A DNA stretch of 39,520 nucleotides, taken from Helochares maculicollis (lineage: Eukaryota; Arthropoda; Insecta; Coleoptera; Hydrophilidae). The notes under the pieces are model-generated. The model saw only the letters and a program-made list of their open reading frames with translations. It searched no databases and was not told where the DNA came from. Where the stretch lies: assembly GCA_033557835.1 (NCBI GenBank), contig JAWQRO010000413.1:1-39520 (forward strand), read 5' to 3'. Of the stretch, positions 11,294 through 22,319 are shown piece after piece; the first letter of the stretch is position 1, and every line of letters starts with the position of its first letter. The position numbers were made by a program, and so were the translations under genes.

Positions 11294-14200
11294 CTGTTGG
11301 TACAAAAATGGTCAAAATCCTTCATGAAGAAGTGATACTTACCATTACCATCACGTAAGCATTAAGATAAGGGTCTAATTATTGTCAAAGGGGCCACAGG
11401 AACCCAAATATCTTACCTGATCAAAAGCTCTTGTTAAAAATGTTGCAAAAGTAGAAACAAATGCAACGGTACGATCCCTGCATGCAGCTCCAATGGCAAC
11501 CCCAACTAGATTCTGCTCGGCGATGAAACATTCGATGAACCTGTTCGGATCAAATTTCTTCAGTTTCTCAGAGAACGTTGAGTTTTTCATGTCTCCATCC
11601 AGAGCAATGACTCTCGGGTTGTTTTGTGCAATTTTAACCAAGGCAGTTCCATAGGCAGCTCTTGTAGCCACGACCTCACCAGATTTGTACGATGGAGGAG
11701 ATGAAAGTTTGATGTTGCTTAGATCGACATCTGGAGCGTCATCTTTTAAGGGTTTTTGTGGACGTACTGTAAGAGGTCCAGGGTTCTTGATTAAACTCTT
11801 TAAGTGCTCAATTACTTGATCCGAGCTGTCGCCCAAGGGTTTTCCGTGCCAATTGTCCAAATCCTCAATTTTGGGGAAGTTCCTTCCCTTGAAGGTTTTG
11901 GCAATGAGAGCTGTAGGCTTATCTTTCGTGTTGGCCGCTACATGGAATGCTTTGACAAGTTCTTCTACATCATGACCATCAACGACTATAGCGTTGAAGC
12001 CAAAAGCCTCGAGCCGCTTGCGGTACACAGTTGTATCGTGAGCTAGAGAAGTAGCCTCAGATTGACCAAGACGATTGACGTCGATGATAAGGCAGAGATT
12101 GTCCAGTTTATAGTAGCTTGCGAAATGGATGGATTCCCAAATTGATCCTTCAGCGCTTTCACCATCACCAACCAAGCAGTAAACTCTGAAATGAAAAATC
12201 GTGGTTAAAACAAATTTAAATTAAGTATAGCTAAGGCCTAGTCAAATGAAGTCGAGTTCGTAGATAAAATTTTTTGAATGATTTTTTGTCTGAAAACGAA
12301 CGAAAAATAGACCCATTGAAAGCTTCGTTCGCAATCTGGAAGAACTCAACAAATTTTCGTTTTACATGTCCATCAACGGTATAACTCAGGTCCGAAACTA
12401 AAATTATATCGATTTTATGAAAAACTTGCTTGATAAATATTTTAATGCAGTATTTTAAGACGAAACTTGAAATATTAAGGCCCATAATGGCAGCCTTCTT
12501 GTACCTACAGCGAGAAATTAAAAATAGAAAAGTAATATCTATTAACTAATATTTTAAGGAACAATTTTTGAATGTGTAGGCAAAGCCCCACTTCTGTTTC
12601 TTTAATTTACTTATAATTTTTTTTTTGGCAAATTTTTTGCATAATCTAAATTTTTTGTAATTTTTTTACTAACCGTTCCTTTTAAGCGACTAATTTACCT
12701 TACAAACGTTTTGTTGAGCTACATTTTCTTTGTTATGTGCAACATTGACCATTTTAAGTATTTATCTGCGCATAAGCGGGTCTTAAAGGAATGCATAAAA
12801 AACATTTCAAAATTAATTGCAGCAAATTAAAACACCAAAAAACAGTTTATGACGTTTGAGATTCTATTTTAAGCGTGTTCGTTTCTTAATGCATTCCCAT
12901 CTCGTGATGGATAAACGAGCAGAGCGGACGAATCCCAAGTAAACAAAGCAACTGCGTCTTCGTGTCGCAACTGCTCTATTATGTCGGGACTTCGATATCA
13001 GCAAAAATACATTACTATGCCAAACATTCGATTGTTTTATGTAGCTATAGCCTCGTGATTGGGTTACATTCCAAACCTGATGTGTTGCTATTAAGCAAAA
13101 TTCGCAGCATTTTTATTTTAAAAATTAACAGTTAGCTTGTGTTGCTTCAAATATTAAACAATTTTCTCCAAATGATGCAAAAAAAATCTTATCTTATATT
13201 TACCATTCATTAAGTAGGATATTAAAAGTTAATTGCAAATTATAGAAATAAATTTTAATTAATATGTCGGGGTCCAACCGTAATAACAGTATGTCCTCGT
13301 CGAGTACAATAATTATTAGAGAAATAGTAAGTGCTCATCTCCTACTTTTTTATCAGATGTACGTTTTGAAAATCGTAGCAAGTAAAAAACATCCACCGAA
13401 AATCATAATCTGAACCATATTTTGAACAAACTATTTTGTTTCATGTCCTGTTTCATGTCTTCATTTGTACAAGGAGTCTAACATCGCAAAATCTTAGATT
13501 TGTCTCAACTTTTGGGGCGTGCAGGACCACCGGAAGTACCTGTTTACCTATATCATTTTTAATTTTGCTCAAATAGACTAGTCATTAAATTTGAGCTATC
13601 GCTCAAATTTCAACATGATCGAAACAGTCGAAGTGCTAATTTTTATTTTATAAATTCCATTAAAAGTAGGCTTTGGAATATAAGTATAAAAATTCTAAAA
13701 ATTATAAAATTAACTGTGACAAGTAGTTTTGTGCAAGATGAAATGTAGGATTTAACCAGTGTAACCTCAATGTAATTTCGTTTATTTTTTTAAAAGCTAC
13801 CTATTATTGTTAATTTGCAGTTTTTATTATTTTTATATATTTTTGTTAATCCAACTCCTATTTATAACGAAATTTTTAAAATATAAAATAGCACTTTTGT
13901 TTCTGCTATTCTTTCGTGGTATTTAAGATGAAGATTTTATTCTTATGTGGAGATTCGATTGCAGTTCACGATTCCAAATAATAGACAAAATCTTTAAATC
14001 GTTTGAAAATCACTTCTGCGAAACTTGATTTTATTTTTAAATCGTAAACTCCAATCGAATCTCGACATAAAAATATATTAAGCAAAAAAAAAACAAGTTA
14101 TCTCCTAATACCAAGAAAATTTCAGCTGTGTTTTTTGCACAGCCGATTCGAGTTTCACTTTTCATTAGAAGCGCCAACTTAAGCTTCTAAAATCTAGAAA

Positions 14201-17200
14201 CAATCCGGTAGTAAAAGTACAAACTATCTTTTTATTAAATCAATCTAATAGAATTGCTTCGCGCATTAACAAATGAACTATTATAATAAATAACAAAATG
14301 TCTTAGGTGGCGTTCTTGAAAGCGGACTGGCTTTGGATATTAGAAGCTTAGGTTGACGCTCTTAATTGAAGAGCGAAGCTCAAATCGGCTGCGCCGAAGG
14401 CGCAGCTTATACCTTTGGCAGGTGTTAAAGGGTAACTTCATTTTCTTGATTGATTTTATTCTTATGATGAGATTCGATTTTAGTTTATAATCCAAAGAAA
14501 TAATTATTAAGTTCATCTAAAAGAATTTTATCGACAAAAACATTGCTTCGCGCATTAAAAATAAAACTATAATAATAAATACTAAAATGTCTTAGTTGAC
14601 ACTCTTAGTAGGGAATAGAATTGTATCAACAACAACATTGCATCACGCATTAACAAATGGAGCTATTATGATAAATAATAAAATGCCTTACTAGACGCTT
14701 TTAATAGCGGAATCTTTCTGGATGTTAGAAGCTTGGGTTGACGCTCCTAATGGCGGAATATTTTTGGGTGTTAGAAGTTTAGGTTGACGCTCTTAATTGG
14801 GGAGTGCAATTCGAATCGGCTGCGCCGGAGGAGCATCGCACATATTTTTGCAGGTGTTAGGAGATAACCTCTTGATTTAAATTATTTTTGTGTTGAAATT
14901 CGATTGTAGTTCACGATTCAAGAGAATAAAAAAATTAGATTTAATTGAGCAACTTTCTATATCAATCTATGACACGATTTAGAAGTACGACCATTAATTT
15001 CGGTAGTAATTTATTATTACGTCGTTTCGGGAATGTTGGGCCGAGACACTCAAGACTTTTTTAAATACAAGGTATTGCACATTACCTAGAGTTATATTAA
15101 AATAAGTATTCAGCTTTGCATAAGCTCATCTTACGTCGCTTAGTTCTCAAAACCTGATGACTGGATTTTAATTCTTGTATATATGGTAAGATTATAAATA
15201 CAGACCATCCAAGTTTCTCTCGTGGAGTTTGAATGCATTAAAAGACAAAACCATCACAAAACTATATATATAAGGAAATAGAAACAAGCGTCAACTTAAA
15301 CTTCTAACATCTACAAGCATTCCCCTACTAAGTGTCAATGAAACAATTTAGTAGATTAATCTAAAGGAATTGTATCGACAACAATTCATGACGCATTAAC
15401 AAATGGTGCTATTATAATAAATAATAAAATATTTTAGTTGACGGTGTTAATAGCAGAAAGTTTCCGGATGTTAGAAACTTAGGTTGACACTCTTAATTGA
15501 GAGCGAAGCTCGAAACGGCTGCGCCAAAGGCGCAGCGTACACATTTTTATAGGTGTTGGAAGGAAATTTCATTTTCTAGATTGATTTTACTGTTCTGTTT
15601 GGATTCGAGTTTAGTATACAATCCAAAGAAATACTTATCAAATTAGTCTAAAATAATTGTATCGACAACATTGCTTGACCCATCATCAAGTGGAGCTCTT
15701 ATGAAAAATAATAAAATGTCTTGGTAGCCGCTTTTAAGATCGGGATGTTTTTGGATGTTAGAAGCTTAGGTTTACACAGTTTTATAGGTGTTAGAAGGTA
15801 ACTTCATTTACTTGATTGTTGGGTAGGTGTTAGAAGGCAACTTGATTTTCTTGATTGTTGGGATTCGATTTTAGTTTACAATCCAAAGAAATAATTATTA
15901 AATTATCGAAACGAATTGTATCGACAGCAATATTGCTTCACGCATTAAAAAATGGAGCCATTATGATAAATAATAAAATGTTTTAGTAGCCGCTTTTAAT
16001 ATCGGAATGTTTGTAAATGTTAGAAGCTTAGGTTTACGCTTTTAATTGAGAGCGAAGCTCGAATCGGCTGCGACGAAGGCGCAGCGTGTTTATTTTTATA
16101 GGTGTTACAAGGCAACTTCGTTTATTTGAATGATCACTTATATATTGGGATTCGATTTTAGTTTACAATTCAAAGAAGTAATAATAAAATTATTCTAAAG
16201 CAATTGTATCAACAACATTGCTTCACGCATTAAAAATAATAAAATGTCTTATTTGACGCTCTTAGTAGCGGAATGTTTTTAGATGTAAAACGCTTACGTT
16301 GACGTTTTTAATTGAGAGCGAAGCTCGAATCGGCTGCGCCGAAGGCGCAAGGTACACACTTTTTATAGGTGTTAGAAAGTAACTTAATTTACTTGATTGT
16401 TGGATAGGTGTTATAAGGTAGCTTCATTTACTTGATTGTTGGTGTACGATTTTAGTTTACAATCAAAAGAAATCTTTATTAAATAATCAAAACAAATTGC
16501 ATCGACAGCAATATGACTTCATGCATTAACAAATGGAACTATTATAATAAATAATAAATTATCTTAGTAGACGCTCTTAGTAGCGGAATGTTTCTAGATG
16601 TAAAAAGCTTAAGTAGTTGCTTTTAATTGAGAGCGAAGCTTGCATCGGCTGCGCCGAAGGCGCAGAGTATACACATTTATAGGTATTAGATGATAACTTC
16701 ATTTTCGTGATTTGTTTTACTCTTATGTTGGGATTCAATTTTAGTTCACAATCAAAAGAAATCATTGTTAAATAACCAAAACAAATTGCATCGACAGCAA
16801 AACTGTTTCACGCATTAACAAACGGAACTATTATGATAAATAATAAAATGTTTTAGTAGCCGCTTTTAATATCGGAATGTTTTTGATGTTAGAAGCTTAG
16901 GTTTCCGCTTTTAATTGAGAGCGAAGCTCGAATCGGCTGCGCAGACGGCTCAGCGTAGACATTTTTATATGTGTTAAAGGAAAATTCACTTACTTGACTG
17001 TTGGATAGGTATTAGAAGGTAGCTTCATCTACTTGATTGTTGGGTAGGTGTTAGAAGGTAACTTTATTTACTTGATTGTTGGGATACGATTTTAGTTTAC
17101 AATCAAAAGGAATCATTATTAAATAACCAAAACAAATTGCATCGACAGCAATATTGCTTCAAGCATTAGCAAATGGAACTATTATAATAAATAATAAATT

Positions 17201-20200
17201 ATCTTAGTAGCGAAATGTTTCTAGATGTAGAAAGCTTAGGTTGACGCTTTTAATTGAGAGCGAAGCTCGAGTCGGCTGCGCCAAAGGCGCAGCGTATACA
17301 TTTTTATAGATGTTGAAAGGTAACTTCATTTACTTGAGTAATTATTTCTATGTTGGGAATCGATTTTGGTTTACAATGCAAAAAAATGAATATTTAATTG
17401 TTCTAAAGCAATTGTATCGACAACATTGCTTCACGCATTAAAAATGAAACTTTAATGATAAATAATAAAAAGGTTTAGTTGGCCCTCTTAGTAGAGAAAT
17501 GTTTCTAGATGTAAAAAGCTTAGGTTGACGTTTTTAATTGAGAGCGAAGCTCGAATTGGCTGCGCCGAAGGCGCAGCGTACACATTTTTATAGGTGTAGG
17601 AAGGAAACTTCATATTCTTGATTGATTTTACTGATATGTGTGGATTCGAGTTAAGTTTATAATCCAAAGAAATCATTATTAAATTATTTGAAGGCAATTG
17701 TATCGACAACCTATTAATCTAAAATAATTGTATTGACGGCAACATTGCTTGATGCATTAAGAAATGAAACTTTAATGATAAGTAATAAAATGTCTTAGTT
17801 GACGCTCTTAATAGCGGAATGTTTCTAGATGTAAAAAGCTTAGGTTGACGCTTTTAAGTGAGAGCGAAGCTCGAAGTGGCTGCGCCGAAGACGCACCTTA
17901 CACAATTTTATAGATGTTAGAAGGTAGATTCATTTACTTGATTGATTATTCTTTTGTTAGGATTCGATTTTAGTTTACAATCCAAAGAAATCATTATTAA
18001 ATTATTTGAAAGCAATTGTATCGACCACCTATTGATCTAAAATAATTGTATTGACGACAACATCGCTTGATGCATTAAAAAATGAAACTTTAATGATAAG
18101 TAATAAAATGTCTTAGTTGACGCTCTTAATAGCGGAATGTTTCTAGTTGTAAAAAGCTTAGGTTGACGCTTTTAAGTGAGAGCGAAGCTCAAAGTGGCTG
18201 CGCCGAAGGTGCAGCTTACACAATTTTATAGCTGTTAGAAGGTAGATTCATTTACTTGATTGATTATTCTTTTGTTGGGGTTCGATTTTAGTTTACAATC
18301 CAAAGAAATCATTATTAAATTATTTGAAAGCAATAGTATCGACCACCTATTGATCTAAAATAATTGTATTGACGACAACATTGCCTGATGCATTAAAAAA
18401 TGAAACTTTAATGATATATAATAAAATGTCTTAGTTGACGCTCTTAATAGCGGAATGTTTCTAGATGTAAAAAGCTTAAGTTGACGCTTTTAAGTGAGAG
18501 CGAAGCTCGAAGTGGCTGCGCCGAAGGCGCAGCTTACACAATTTTATAGGTGTTAGAAGGTAGCTTCATTTACTTGATTGATTATTCATTTGTTGGGATT
18601 CGATTTTAGTTTACAAGCCAAAGAAATCATTATTAAATTATTTGAAAGCAATTGTATCGACAACCTTGCTTCACGCATTAAAAAATGAAGCTTTAATGAT
18701 ATATAATAAAATGTCTTAGTTGACGCTCTTAATAGCGGAATGCTCGATTATTGAGATTTCCATGTTCTATTAGGCAGACATATATTTATACGGAAAAGTT
18801 AAGTGGTGATACTCAAGATTTTGTATTTATTAGTCCAGCCAGCGTAACGCACTTGAAGGCGCGTTTGCATTTCGCGAGCAAACAATTGGCCGCTGTTAAG
18901 AGATGCGGTCCAGCTGCATCGAAGACTGTACAGAGCATCGTTCCTTTCTGTGCACCCGACAACTGTGTGCACTCGATAGTCGACTGAAATCGACGAAACG
19001 TAAAGAAAGTTTCGTATCCAGCTACATAAAATTACGTAACGCTGCAATGATACGACTATTTACACACGTACATTAATGCTATTAACGCCATCTGTAAACC
19101 AAATGGAACTTGCAAGTTTGTTTGCAAACACAAATTGGCGCGTTTTCTCCGCGTTATCAATAAGTACACAATTACTTGTGATAAGTCTAGATGGAAATTC
19201 GGCGGTTCTGTGTAATTTTACCAAATTAGAAGGAAAAGTACGCCCATGAACATGTAAAATCGATCATGTCTGAGTAAGTAACGTAAACACACATGCGGGC
19301 CATATTTATAAGATTAAACGTCATCAAGCACACTTATGCCACGAAAATCGGTTGTTGCTGGTACTCTTAATTGGGCCGTTAATTTAATAGCTTTTGTCGA
19401 GCTGCCTCAAATAGGAGAAAGTTGTTTTTCTAAATGATAGTCCATTTTACCAATGATAAAAAAATAGAAGCCGGATGATCGGAACGTGAGGAAAATGCGG
19501 TTAACCCGGCGATGAATTTTTTAAATGGAAATTCCTTCTGTTTTATCTTTGAAAATTGTCTAACGGCAAAAGATTACAGTGGCCAGATAAAAACATGTTA
19601 TCGCTTCAATTAGTAATTGAGGAAGTAAAATTACACGATGTCGTTACGAGCGTTGCCAGACGTGTATATGGTTTTACAAGTTTCGGTCGGCGGCGGCGGG
19701 CGGGTCGTCATGGGAACAGAATGCATTTTGTAGGAGGTTGGCAATCGCTTCTTGGTACAGAAATATTTAGATTAATGTGAGAAACGCGATAAACGAGAGG
19801 AGATAAATATGTGAGAGGCAAGAGTTCTGCGCGTAAAAAAGAGACGAACGCTGTTTTAGAACCAGATCAATTTGGGTCGTGCTCTCTCGCCGGTGAGAAA
19901 TTGTCAATTTGGTCGTACCCACCGCAGCAGCTTAGAAGAGCCCGACCCACGCATTCTCGAGGGAAATGGTACTTAAGAGCTAGCTAAAATGATTTTCAGG
20001 TACCTGTAATTGGCTTTGTCGTAGTTTTTGCCGACGTAAGCCATTCCGGCGGCGATCGCAAGCCCCTGGCCCAGGGAGCCGGTGCCCACATCGACGAAGT
20101 TCAGTCGGGGTGTTGGGTGGCCTTCCAGGTCGGAACCGAGCTTCCTGAGGTTTTGGAGGTCCGCTACGGGGAAAAGATCTAATTCCGCCCACGCCGCGTA

Positions 20201-21107
20201 GAGGATCGGTGCTGCATGCCCTTTGGATAGAACCAGCCTATCGCTGGATGGGTCTCTCGGTGCCGAGACCTTGTACCGCATTTGATGGAAGAACAAAACC
20301 GACATAATTTCGGCAATGGAGGAGCATGATGTTGGATGTCTGTAAGAGAAAATGCATAAGTTCGCTGGTATCCTTGTGGGACCTCAGGTGATTAGGGTAC
20401 TAAAGAGGGTGGTACTGGTCTACGCTCCGCGGCAAGCAATTTGCTCAAAGGAGTCTTTCGTAATTTGTAGCGACATCGATCATCCAACGGGCTACATTGT
20501 CGATATCGGCGAACAAATGGCCGAATGTGATGGCACGTTCGCAACGTGACGACCACGAGGCGCGATTCAAAATGTGCAAAGTCAATCCGACGCGTACCGG
20601 CAAAATCACGTCAAACAATACACCAACGTACCCTGATTTGCATGCGGTCGTCGATGTCACACAGTGAAGCCTCAATTTATTAGCGATGTCCGCCAAGACT
20701 TCGGTATCTACAATTTTTTCTCCGGGCATGTTGCACTGAGTTAGAAACTGTCGCACCAATTACAGACTAAAATTCAACTGACGCGGACGAGCAATTAAAA
20801 TCAACAAGTGTTCGCTCTATCTGATCAGATGCTGGTCTGAAATTTAAAACCGGCCAAATGTTCCTTGCGTTTTTAACGTGCCGCCTTTTTTTACGGGAAC
20901 AAATCACCACCGAACCCCCACCCCTAGTACCAGGAGCGTAACCTGGGGCAGAGCGGGAGGGTCCCAAAAAGTACCCCGATTCTAAAAATTGCAGACTTAC
21001 CCGGAATTGCAGACCTGGGTCGACTTGACCGAGTGTATTCTTAATTTATTGGCGATATCTCTGAGTTCTTGAACGATTTTTGCTTCGAGTTTGTGATAAC
21101 TCGCCAT
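10619..21107 (-). CDS. TKT: transketolase (whole gene, spliced)
   Basis: Cytosolic thiamine-diphosphate enzyme of the non-oxidative pentose phosphate pathway. It moves two-carbon ketol units from xylulose 5-phosphate to ribose 5-phosphate or erythrose 4-phosphate. Coding exons are 21107-21001 (1A), 20339-20004 (2), 12185-11417 (3) and 11293-10619 (4). Lengths 107+336+769+675 give exactly 629 codons including stop, i.e. 628 residues, close to the 620-630 usual in animals. Visible landmarks: RLVLSKGH (His77), the ThDP motif GDG at 154-156 ending in DVN (Asn185), the catalytic Glu371 in IAEQN, SHCG (His421) and the signature GEDGPSQM at 427-434. No frameshifts or stops were found in the joined exons, so the gene looks intact. 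No targeting peptide is apparent. An alternative first exon 1B (20729-20632) would give a 625-residue form. Confidence 0.97.
11417..12185 (-). CDS. TKT: transketolase coding exon 3
   Basis: Begins after TTTCATTTCAG with A GTT TAC TGC, completing Arg148 with the AG left by exon 2, and ends GCT TTT GAT CAG before GTAAGA. It encodes residues 148-404: the ThDP-binding stretch (YCLVGDGE to DVNRLGQ), the linker with TFKG and WHGKPL, the start of the pyrimidine domain (ATRAAYG, ALDGDMKNST) and the catalytic glutamate in ECFIAEQN. It is separated from exon 2 by the 7.8 kb intron that carries satellite 1. Confidence 0.97.
12186..13479. other. transketolase intron 2, proximal part
   Basis: Non-coding AT-rich intron sequence between exon 3 and the repeat-A fragment. 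An 84-codon minus-strand frame at 12485-12231 has no recognisable domain and lies inside the intron, so I do not call it a gene. A stretch around 12575-12680 faintly resembles repeat family A. Confidence 0.6.
13480..13740 (-). repeat. repeat family A fragment in transketolase intron
   Basis: Diverged single partial unit in the same orientation as the array at 22320-25390. It shares 'caccggaagtacc' (13530), 'caacatgatcgaaac' and 'gtaggctttggaata' with the other copies, but the palindrome and the GT tract are missing. Confidence 0.75.
13900..18745 (+). repeat. satellite 1: about 300-bp tandem repeat with paired hairpins
   Basis: At least 12 degenerate monomers fill most of the large transketolase intron. 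The marker GGCTGCGCC starts near 14384, 14819, 15518, 16065, 16337, 16647, 16936, 17274, 17560, 17880, 18198 and 18514. The spacing is irregular on the left (431, 700, 550) and settles to 316-320 in the last copies, which are also the most alike. A typical monomer contains 'ttgacgctcttaatagcgg', 'gaagcttaggttgacgc', GAGC-GAA-GCTC, GCTGCGCC-GAA-GGCGCAGC, 'aggtgttagaagg', 'gattcgattttagttta' and 'cattaaaaaatg'. Some monomers at the left (about 14040-14210 and 15290-15340) are inverted. No coding was seen; the short open frames at 16577-16765 and 17488-17709 are just the monomer read in reverse. Because the host gene is on the minus strand, the pre-mRNA would carry the reverse complement. Confidence 0.93.
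18515..18533. repeat. perfect 8-bp-stem hairpin of satellite 1 (example copy)
   Basis: GCTGCGCC-GAA-GGCGCAGC. A smaller perfect hairpin GAGC-GAA-GCTC lies seven bases earlier (18498-18508). The same pair is present in most monomers, e.g. around 15499-15536, 17539-17578 and 16317-16355. Confidence 0.9.
18746..20003. other. transketolase intron 2, distal part
   Basis: Sequence between the end of satellite 1 and the exon 2 donor. It is less AT-rich than the rest of the intron, with a G/C-rich patch at 19684-19705 (GGTCGGCGGCGG-type) and pieces such as 'gccggtgagaaattg'. The short open frames have no family resemblance. An enhancer or promoter is possible in such a place, but I see no specific motif that shows it. 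Confidence 0.5.
20004..20339 (-). CDS. TKT: transketolase coding exon 2
   Basis: Starts after TTCTCTTACAG with A CAT CCA ACA TCA, so the first base completes Gly36 (GG|A) from either first exon. It ends AAT TAC AG before GTACCT. It encodes HPTSCSSIAEIMSVLFFHQMRY, RLVLSKGHAAPILYA (transketolase signature 1) and FVDVGTGSLGQGLAIAAGMAY. It is noticeably richer in G and C at third positions than exons 3 and 4, especially across 20040-20200. Confidence 0.96.
20632..20729 (-). CDS. TKT: transketolase alternative first coding exon 1B
   Basis: The frame from ATG at 20729 reads MPGEKIVDTEVLADIANKL and continues RLHCVTSTTACKS, then GG before the donor GTACGT. It resembles the N-terminus of transketolase (D-IANKLR-H-V-ST...SG) and splices in phase to exon 2 to restore S-G-HPTS. 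The start context CAACATG is good for insects. An acceptor-like TTTCTAACTCAG stands six bases before the ATG (exon edge 20735), so it may be the second exon of a transcript whose 5' UTR exon lies upstream, or it may have its own promoter. Joining exon 1A to 1B would hit a stop after about ten codons, so the two should be mutually exclusive. The resulting protein would be 625 residues. The open frame continues past the donor to 20445, which I take as chance read-through. Confidence 0.8.
21001..21107 (-). CDS. TKT: transketolase first coding exon 1A
   Basis: ATG at 21107 gives MASYHKLEAKIVQELRDIAN followed by KLRIHSVKSTQVCNS, then GG before GTAAGT (35 codons plus two bases). The opening 'M-x-x-Y-H-K' and 'IANKLRIHS' match the common N-terminus of animal transketolases, so this is the likelier main isoform. 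The intron to exon 2 is 661 bases (20340-21000) and contains exon 1B. Confidence 0.92.
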
Positions 21108-22319
21108 GATAACAGAATAACCCGTCCCGCTGTAAGGCTAAACTCGGTTTGTTAGCGATATCGCAACACTCTCGATCTCGTTGAAGTTTAATCAAGTTTT
21201 GTTAGTGGTCATGCGGGCTATCTACCTTCCTCCAACTAGTTGAGTACACGGCGAGTCACGTGCCGTAGAAAAGAACAGAGATATTCTCCAGAGGAATTGT
21301 TATTGCATTTTAGAAGTAGAGGTCGCTTTCTAAAAAGTTTTTCCAGAGTCATTTACCTCTGGATCAAACGCGCGATCGCGGTACCTCCAAAATGGTACCA
21401 ACAAATAATTGGCTCTAGAAAATGGGCTCCTGCTCTTTGCCCAAGTCACCATCTCCTACAAGATGCACTTAAGAGCTAAGCGGGGCACTGCCACTACTTC
21501 AATTTATGGAAATTATATCTCACAGGATCTATGTCGCTGAAATTGTGAGGCCAACGCTCTAACTTTAGGTTTTAACTTCAGTACGGAATACTAGTTACAT
21601 AAGCTCCAGACCCAACGCTTTGTTTCTATTTCATTAGAACATTAAATACAATATTTAAAAATAAATATAAATGAATAAAAAATTAAAAATATGGAGACAG
21701 TGCCAAATTCATAATTTTTCAAATTAAAAATATGCAGGCCCATTCCTAGTTGTTGATTGAAATAAATGGTTTTATTCTGTGTAACGCCACCACTGGTACC
21801 CTCTCGCTGCCGGTTGGGTAATATCAGCTCCTTGTTCCACCTTTTTGCTTTGGACCCCGCGATACGCAATTCTAAAGGACGGGGCTTTCCTATCCACGGG
21901 GAACCTGTTTTTCTACAAATATTTGCGTCATCAAATTTCTCCCCTAAATGTTCTGTTTATAACACGCATCAGCAAATTACACCGTAGGTAGGAAATGATA
22001 AGCTAAACATTTAAAAATGCGGTATACTTATATAATGGTTTGAGTTACAATCCTCAGGTATCCCACTTGGTCATGGTTTTAGACAATGGGTTCATCTGTC
22101 CTTGACTTCTAGCGACAATAGCAATAAATTATACTGGTTTTCAAATCAGTGCACCGTTTCCAAGCAGGTAAACCAAAACGGTTCAGGCATCTTGCAAACT
22201 CATGCCGTTAGTTAGGCAACCAAGCCAGCATGAACATAACCATCCATCATCATTTTAATAAGTATGTCTGGTATGTCTTACTCGACCAATTAAGATGCTT
22301 CATCTGCGGTTTTCTATAT
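21108..22319. other. transketolase upstream region, no recognised gene
   Basis: This should hold the transketolase promoter and 5' UTR, but I could not identify a TATA box or initiator with confidence. Minus-strand 21162-21148 reads DIANK in a context like exons 1A and 1B but lacks a donor, and may be a relic. 21620-21760 is very AT-rich. The open frames at 21240-21479 and 21766-21987 have no recognisable domains. Confidence 0.5.

Noticed and set aside
12231..12485. 84-codon minus-strand open frame as a gene
   Set aside because: It is inside the transketolase intron, has no recognisable domain, and no supporting signals.
16577..17709. Two similar minus-strand open frames (about 62 and 73 codons)
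   Set aside because: They resemble each other only because both are reverse readings of satellite 1 monomers; other monomers break the frame.
18515..18533. Intrinsic (rho-independent) terminator or UUCG tetraloop
   Set aside because: There is no following T-run, the DNA is eukaryotic, and the full-stem pairing leaves a three-base loop (GAA or TTC) rather than a UUCG tetraloop.
13900..18745. CRISPR-like alternation of repeats
   Set aside because: Monomers are about 300 bp and repeat along their whole length, with no short repeat/spacer pattern. The genome is eukaryotic.
18751..19047. Overlapping open frames of about 80 codons on both strands
   Set aside because: No known family, opposite-strand shadows of each other, inside an intron.
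20445..20631. Continuation of the exon 1B frame (YVGVLFDVIL onward) as protein
   Set aside because: It follows a strong in-phase GTACGT donor, has no transketolase similarity, and skipping it restores the conserved SG-HPTS.
22060..22230. Possible tRNA or tRNA-derived SINE (GGTTCA-like B box)
   Set aside because: No matching A box at the right distance and no cloverleaf could be drawn.
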